The position numbers and the translations under genes were made by a program. Shown in pieces: positions 59,437 through 64,000 of a stretch of DNA of 64,000 nt; the stretch's first letter is position 1; each line of letters starts with the position of its first letter. The stretch comes from Pseudomonas sp. TH43 (GTDB taxonomy: Bacteria; Pseudomonadota; Gammaproteobacteria; Pseudomonadales; Pseudomonadaceae), in NCBI RefSeq assembly GCF_016650635.1, contig NZ_JAEKFI010000003.1, positions 372,001 through 436,000 of the forward strand. The letters run 5' to 3'. Under the pieces are notes generated by a model, which did not search any database, was not told the DNA's origin, and saw only the letters and a program-made list of their open reading frames with translations.

Positions 59437-60954
59437 TCAAGGCGCCTGCCAGCCACCGCCCAGGCTTTGAAACAACGCCACACTGCCCTGACTGAGCAAT
59501 CCTTGCGTGTCACGCAGGTTTTGCTCAGCTTGCAGCAACACTAACTGTTGAGTGAGTACGGCTTGTTGGCTGACCGTTCCCGCCCGCAATTGAGCTTCCT
59601 GGCTGCCAAACAATCGCTGGTTGCGCTGGAACATCTGCGCGTATGCCTGCTCTTGAATGTGCAGGTGATTGATCGCCGACAAATTGTCCTCGACGTTCTG
59701 CAACGCGCCCAACACTGTGCCACGATAATTGGCGACATCCTGATCGTAAGTGGCTTCGACCTCCTGCTTGGCCGCCGCGCGAGCGCCACCGTCGAAGATT
59801 GTTTCGGCCAACGCCGGACCGAGCGTCCAGATACGATTGGGTACTGAAAACAGACCGCCCAGCGCCGTACCGCGAAAACCGCCTTCGGCGGTCAGGCTCA
59901 AGGTCGGGAAGAACGCCGCCTCGGCAACCCCGATTCTCGCGTTCGCGGCGGCCGCCAAACGCTCGGCGGACACTACGTCCGGGCGGCGTAGCAACAGACT
60001 CGACGGCACAACCGGTGGCGGCAGCGGCATGACAAAACGATAGTCACCGGCCTTGGGCAGATTGAACTGCGCAGGCGCCAGCCCCACCAACACCGCCAGC
60101 GCATGTTCAGCCTGCTCGCGTGAGCGTTGGGCCGTTTGCAGGGCACTAATCACCGTGCTCAATTGATCCTGCGCCACCAGCAACTGATCGTTGGTCGCGG
60201 TGCCCTGCACCGTTTGCGCTTGAATCATCGTCAGCAATTGTTGATTGATCGTCTGTTGGCGCTGCAACAGGTCGATGTCGATATCCAGCTGCCGCAATCC
60301 CAGATAGTTGGTCGCCACGCTGGCACCGATGGACAGGCGCACGCCGGCGAGCAAAGCATCAGACGATTGCAGCGAGGCTTGGCTCGACTCGATGCCGCGT
60401 CGTACCTGCCCCCACAAATCCGGCTCCCAACTGGCGCTGAGGGTGGCGCTGACGGTTTGCTCAACGCTGCCGCCTCCGCTGCCGGTCAGGCCGCTGGTGG
60501 TGCTGCCGCTGGCCCCGCCGCCAACCCCGCGCGCACCGGACAACCCCACGCCCACGGTTGGCCACAACCCGGCGCGACTGGATGCCACTTGCGCCTGCGC
60601 CAAGCGATACGCAGCCTCGGCGGCGATGATCGATTGATTGGCCTTGGCCGAGCGCTCAACCAGATCATTCAGCACTGGGTCCTGATAAGCCCGCCACCAC
60701 TGGCTGTCCAGCGCACCTTGCGGATTGGACACAGCACGCTGCCACTGCGCGCCCTCCTTGAACGAAGTCGGCAGTTCAGTCGCCGGTTTTTGATAATCCG
60801 GCCCGACCATGCAACCGCTCAATAACAGGAATACCCCCATTAAAAGTGGGAGCGAGCCTGCTCGCGAAAGCGGTTTTACAGCCGACATGAATGTTGAATG
60901 ATCCAACGCCTTCGCGAGCAGGCTCGCTCCTGCAGGGGATTTGCGATATTTCAT
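59437..60954 (-). CDS. opmB: RND efflux outer membrane factor (OpmB-like) with a REPIN in the signal region
   Basis: This 505-residue outer membrane channel lipoprotein of the OprM/NodT family partners an RND pump. The start at 60954 has GGAG and overlaps the muxC stop as ATGA. Residues 1-7 (MKYRKSP) are followed by about 30 residues translated from a REPIN (AGASLLAKALDHST, then MSAVKPLSRAGSLP), then a normal lipoprotein core LLMGVFLLLSGC with Cys48 before MVGPDYQKP. An ATG at 60840 restores a short signal peptide but has no ribosome site. The rest has the usual two outer-membrane-efflux repeats. Confidence 0.9.
   Translation of the reverse strand: MKYRKSPAGASLLAKALDHSTFMSAVKPLSRAGSLPLLMGVFLLLSGCMVGPDYQKPATELPTSFKEGAQWQRAVSNPQGALDSQWWRAYQDPVLNDLVERSAKANQSIIAAEAAYRLAQAQVASSRAGLWPTVGVGLSGARGVGGGASGSTTSGLTGSGGGSVEQTVSATLSASWEPDLWGQVRRGIESSQASLQSSDALLAGVRLSIGASVATNYLGLRQLDIDIDLLQRQQTINQQLLTMIQAQTVQGTATNDQLLVAQDQLSTVISALQTAQRSREQAEHALAVLVGLAPAQFNLPKAGDYRFVMPLPPPVVPSSLLLRRPDVVSAERLAAAANARIGVAEAAFFPTLSLTAEGGFRGTALGGLFSVPNRIWTLGPALAETIFDGGARAAAKQEVEATYDQDVANYRGTVLGALQNVEDNLSAINHLHIQEQAYAQMFQRNQRLFGSQEAQLRAGTVSQQAVLTQQLVLLQAEQNLRDTQGLLSQGSVALFQSLGGGWQAP
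60846..60934. repeat. REPIN inside the opmB signal-peptide region
   Basis: GTGGGAGCGAGCCTGCTCGC and the complement (CGCGAGCAGGCTCGCTCCTG) flank a spacer. The element lies wholly inside the opmB frame, between the start codon and the lipoprotein core. Confidence 0.92.
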
Positions 60955-63900
60955 GAGGATCTCCTGCGCAGGCGCTGCGACGCCCGATCGAGCCAAAGGT
61001 AGATCACCGGCGTGGTGTACAGCGTCAATAACTGGCTGAACAACAACCCGCCAATAATCGAAATCCCCAGCGGTCGGCGCAGTTCCGAGCCGTAGCCACT
61101 GCCGAGCACCAAGGGCAGCGCACCGAGGATCGCCGCCAGCGTGGTCATCATGATCGGCCGAAAACGAATCATACAGGCGCGGCGAATTGCGTCCTTGGCG
61201 CTCAAGCCTGACTCGCGGCGTTCGGTGATGGCGAAGTCGATCATCATGATCGCGTTCTTCTTGACGATCCCGATCAGCAGAATCACCCCCACCAGCGCGA
61301 TGATCGACAGTTCGGTGCCCGTCAGCAGCAAGGCGATCAACGCGCCGACACCAGCCGACGGCAAGGTCGAAAGAATCGTCAATGGATGTACCAGGCTTTC
61401 GTAAAGCATGCCGAGCACGACATATACCGAGAGCAGCGCGGCGACGATCAACAACGGCTCACTGGCGACCGAGGTCTGGAACACCTGCGCCGTCCCGGCA
61501 AACTGCCCCACCACACTGGCCGGCATGCGCAGTTGTTTTACGGCGTTGTCCACCAGCGCGGTGGCCTGTCCGATGGACACGCCAGGCGAGAGATTGAACG
61601 AGGCCGTCACGGCGGGAAAAGTGCCTTGATGGCTGATGGAAATCGCTGTGCGTGCGACCGAATACTCCGCCACCGCCGACAGCGGCACCAGGTTTTGCGC
61701 AGCCGTGGCACTGAGATTGGGCGCCGTCGCTGCGCCCTTGACGCTGACAGCCGTATTGCCCACCGGCACGTAGACGTTTTTCAATGTCGCCGGGTCAGAC
61801 CAATACGGCGGCGCCACTTCCATCACCACGTGATACTGGTTGGCGGATCGATAAATCGTCGACACCTGACGCTGGCCGAAGGCGTCATACAGCGTCTGAT
61901 CAATCGCCGACATGCTCACGCCCAGACGCGCGGCAGCATCGCGATTAACGGACACGCTGGCCATCAGACTGTTGTCCTGCTGATCGGTGTTGATGTCTGT
62001 CAGTTGCGGCAAGGCATGCAGCGCCGCCACCACTTTGGGCACCCACTCATCGAGGGTGCTCTGATCATCGGCCGTCATCGTGTACTGATATTGCGCCCCG
62101 CTCTGCCGCCCGCCGACGGTGATGTCCTGAGCCGATTGCAGATACAGCCGCGTGCCCGGCATGTCGCCCAGCGTATGGCGGATCTGCGCGATGACCTGAT
62201 CGGCGCTGTCTTTGCGATCGGCCAGCGCCTTGAGGGTGATGAACAACTGCGCACTGTTCACTGCACCGCCGATGCCACCGCCACCGCCGACAAAACCACC
62301 GACCGTGGCGACATTCGGGTTACCCAAGACCTTCTGGTTGATCTCGCTGAAGTTCGCCTGAATCGCCCCGAAGGAAATGCTTTGCGCAGCGATGATGCTA
62401 CCGGACATGCGCCCGGTGTCTTCCTGCGGAAAGAAGCCCTTGGGTACCAGCACATACAGCCCACAAGCCAGCACAATCACCAGCAGGGTCAGCAACCCCA
62501 TCAACAACGAATGCTCGATGACCCAGCCCAATGTGCGGTCGTAGAAGCGGTGAAAACGCGAGTCGGGCTGATTGCTGCTGCTCTGTTCCTTCGTGCGCAG
62601 CAACACACTGGCGAGCATCGGTGTCACCGTCAGCGACACCACCATGGAAATCACGATGGCCACCGACAGCGAAATCGAGAATTCGCGGAACAGTCGTCCG
62701 ACAATCCCGCCCATCAGCAACAACGGAATGAACACCGCCACCAGCGAAACACTGATGGTCATCACAGTGAAACCCACTTCGCGCGACCCGGCCAACGCGG
62801 CTTGCACGCGGCTCTCGCCCTTCTCCAGATGACGCATGATGTTCTCGACCACGACGATGGCGTCGTCCACCACAAACCCGGTGGAGATGGTCAGTGCCAT
62901 CAGCGACAAGTTGTTCAGGCTGTAGCCGAGAAAGTACATCGCGCCAAAAGTGCCGAGCAGCGACAGCGGTACGACAATGGCCGGGATCAGCGTACTGCGC
63001 CAGTCGCGGAAAAACGCGAAGGTCACCAGCGTCACCAGCACAATCGAAATCAGCAACGTCAGTTCGACGTCTCGCAATGACGCGCGAATGGTGCTGGTGC
63101 GATCCATCAGGACATTGATCTTGATCGCCGACGGAATCGAGCTTTGCAGAAACGGCAGGTCAGCCTTCACCGCATCCACGGTGTCGATGACATTGGCCCC
63201 GGGCTGTTTGAACACCACCAGCAACACCGCCGGTTTGCCATTCGACAAGCCGAAGTTGCGCAGGTCTTCGACGTCTTCGCTGACATCGCCCAAATCGGCG
63301 ATACGCACCAGATCGCCATTGCGCTGTTTGACCACCAACGGCGCGTAGTCAGCGCCCTGATAGAGCATGTCGTTGGCCTTCAGGCCGTAGGATTGGTCAC
63401 CCAGCGCCAGTGTGCCCTTGGGCAGGTTGACGTTGGCGGCCTGAATCACCTGGCGCACTTGCTCCAGGCTGACGCCATAGCGGTTGAGTCGATCCGGATT
63501 GAGCTCAATGCGCACCGCCGGCAAAGAGGCGCCGCCCACGGTGACGTCGCCGACGCCGGTGGTCTGCAACAAGCGTTGCTCCAGCAGCGTCGAGGCAACG
63601 TCATACATTTGGCCGCGAGTGGCGCTGTCAGAAGTCAGGCTGAGGATGAGGATCGGCGAATCGGCCGGGTTGACCTTGCGGTAGGTCGGGTTGCCGGACA
63701 AGTCGCTGGGCAGGTTGCTGCGTGCCGCGTTGATTGCTGCCTGTACATCCCGAGCGGCACCATCGATGTCACGGTTGAGGTCAAATTGCAGAGTGATGCG
63801 CGTCGCCCCCAGCGAACTCGCCGAGGTCATTTCGGTGACCCCGGCGATCTGCCCGAACTGGCGTTCGAGTGGCGTCGCCACCGATGAGGCAACCGTGCTC

Positions 63901-64000
63901 GGATCAGCACCCGGCAACGAGGCACGCACACTGATGGTCGGAAAATCGACCTCGGGCAGCGGCGCCACTGGCAGCAGATTGAACGCCAACACACCGAACA
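60951..64000 (-). CDS. muxC: RND efflux permease subunit MuxC/MdtC-like (5' end outside window)
   Basis: This is an inner-membrane RND drug/proton antiporter; at least 1015 residues are visible and about 25 N-terminal residues lie beyond the right edge. Motifs include PLPEVDFPTISVRASLPGAD, ATGFVVDDAIVV-type GFVVDDAIVVVENIMRHLE with the proton-relay aspartates, and GGRQSGAQYQYTMTADDQST. It resembles MdtC and MuxC more than AcrB. The order muxC-opmB matches P. aeruginosa muxABC-opmB. The GTG at 63992 is internal, not the start. Confidence 0.94.
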   Translation of the reverse strand, partial: FGVLAFNLLPVAPLPEVDFPTISVRASLPGADPSTVASSVATPLERQFGQIAGVTEMTSASSLGATRITLQFDLNRDIDGAARDVQAAINAARSNLPSDLSGNPTYRKVNPADSPILILSLTSDSATRGQMYDVASTLLEQRLLQTTGVGDVTVGGASLPAVRIELNPDRLNRYGVSLEQVRQVIQAANVNLPKGTLALGDQSYGLKANDMLYQGADYAPLVVKQRNGDLVRIADLGDVSEDVEDLRNFGLSNGKPAVLLVVFKQPGANVIDTVDAVKADLPFLQSSIPSAIKINVLMDRTSTIRASLRDVELTLLISIVLVTLVTFAFFRDWRSTLIPAIVVPLSLLGTFGAMYFLGYSLNNLSLMALTISTGFVVDDAIVVVENIMRHLEKGESRVQAALAGSREVGFTVMTISVSLVAVFIPLLLMGGIVGRLFREFSISLSVAIVISMVVSLTVTPMLASVLLRTKEQSSSNQPDSRFHRFYDRTLGWVIEHSLLMGLLTLLVIVLACGLYVLVPKGFFPQEDTGRMSGSIIAAQSISFGAIQANFSEINQKVLGNPNVATVGGFVGGGGGIGGAVNSAQLFITLKALADRKDSADQVIAQIRHTLGDMPGTRLYLQSAQDITVGGRQSGAQYQYTMTADDQSTLDEWVPKVVAALHALPQLTDINTDQQDNSLMASVSVNRDAAARLGVSMSAIDQTLYDAFGQRQVSTIYRSANQYHVVMEVAPPYWSDPATLKNVYVPVGNTAVSVKGAATAPNLSATAAQNLVPLSAVAEYSVARTAISISHQGTFPAVTASFNLSPGVSIGQATALVDNAVKQLRMPASVVGQFAGTAQVFQTSVASEPLLIVAALLSVYVVLGMLYESLVHPLTILSTLPSAGVGALIALLLTGTELSIIALVGVILLIGIVKKNAIMMIDFAITERRESGLSAKDAIRRACMIRFRPIMMTTLAAILGALPLVLGSGYGSELRRPLGISIIGGLLFSQLLTLYTTPVIYLWLDRASQRLRRRSS

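Noticed and set aside
63990..64000. Start codon for muxC at 63992
   Set aside because: The frame stays open to the window edge and homologues have about 25 more residues before LLPVAPLPEVDFP, so the GTG is internal.

Overview
The window is a chromosomal segment of a Pseudomonas, most likely a member of the P. fluorescens group. The evidence is the gene content and order (a cob operon flanked by marR/MFS/glutathione peroxidase/fadL, gltA divergent from sdhCDAB-sucAB-lpdG-sucCD-brnQ, actP-yjcH next to a betaine-binding protein, a muxC-opmB pair), high GC, and many REP doublets (REPINs) of the kind typical of fluorescent pseudomonads. I see no prophage, plasmid, integrase, CRISPR array, rRNA or tRNA. 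Species assignment is inference.

Region by region. 1-2.9 kb: two small proteins of unknown function and a FadL-type outer membrane porin. 2.9-5.3 kb: periplasmic glutathione peroxidase, a 40-residue membrane protein, an MFS transporter and a MarR regulator, with near-identical 16-bp palindromes before the MFS and marR genes. 5.4-14.8 kb: ten late-cobalamin genes on the minus strand (cobO-cobB-bluB-cbiB-cobD-cobQ-cobU-cobT-cobC-cobS), mostly linked by ATGA-type overlaps, behind one cobalamin riboswitch. 14.9-21.7 kb: an unknown protein, a sorbosone-dehydrogenase-like lipoprotein, two NlpC/P60 lipoproteins, hda, an AI-2E/PerM-family protein and a DUF2066 protein. 22-24.5 kb: purM-purN and a DUF3108 protein. 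24.7-34.5 kb: a chemoreceptor, an amidohydrolase, OsmC, pirin, dienelactone hydrolase, htpG, two hotdog thioesterases, a small lipoprotein, MAPEG and DUF599 proteins. 34.7-49.5 kb: brnQ and the TCA-cycle block, with gltA diverging from sdhCDAB, sucAB, lpdG and sucCD. 49.5-50.5 kb: a large nested inverted repeat without genes. 50.5-64 kb: acetate symporter with its DUF485 partner, betaine-binding protein, a GH17 membrane glycosidase, small membrane proteins, an alpha/beta-hydrolase-like protein coupled to mlaA, a DUF808 protein, and the opmB-muxC efflux genes (muxC runs off the right edge).

How the genes work together. The cob operon takes cobyrinate through adenosylation, amidation, aminopropanol attachment and lower-ligand synthesis (BluB makes dimethylbenzimidazole aerobically) to adenosylcobalamin, with the riboswitch giving feedback control. 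The TCA block encodes citrate synthase, 2-oxoglutarate dehydrogenase, succinyl-CoA ligase and succinate dehydrogenase. ActP supplies acetate to the same cycle.

The most unusual observations concern REPINs inside genes. One sits in frame in the lipoprotein signal-peptide region of the OpmB-like efflux protein. A second forms the 3' end of cobB while the cobB-bluB start/stop overlap is kept. Also worth attention are an ~840-bp nested palindrome after gltA and a probably leaderless marR whose operator overlaps its own -10 element. I found no convincing wholly new multi-gene system; this is mostly core genome.
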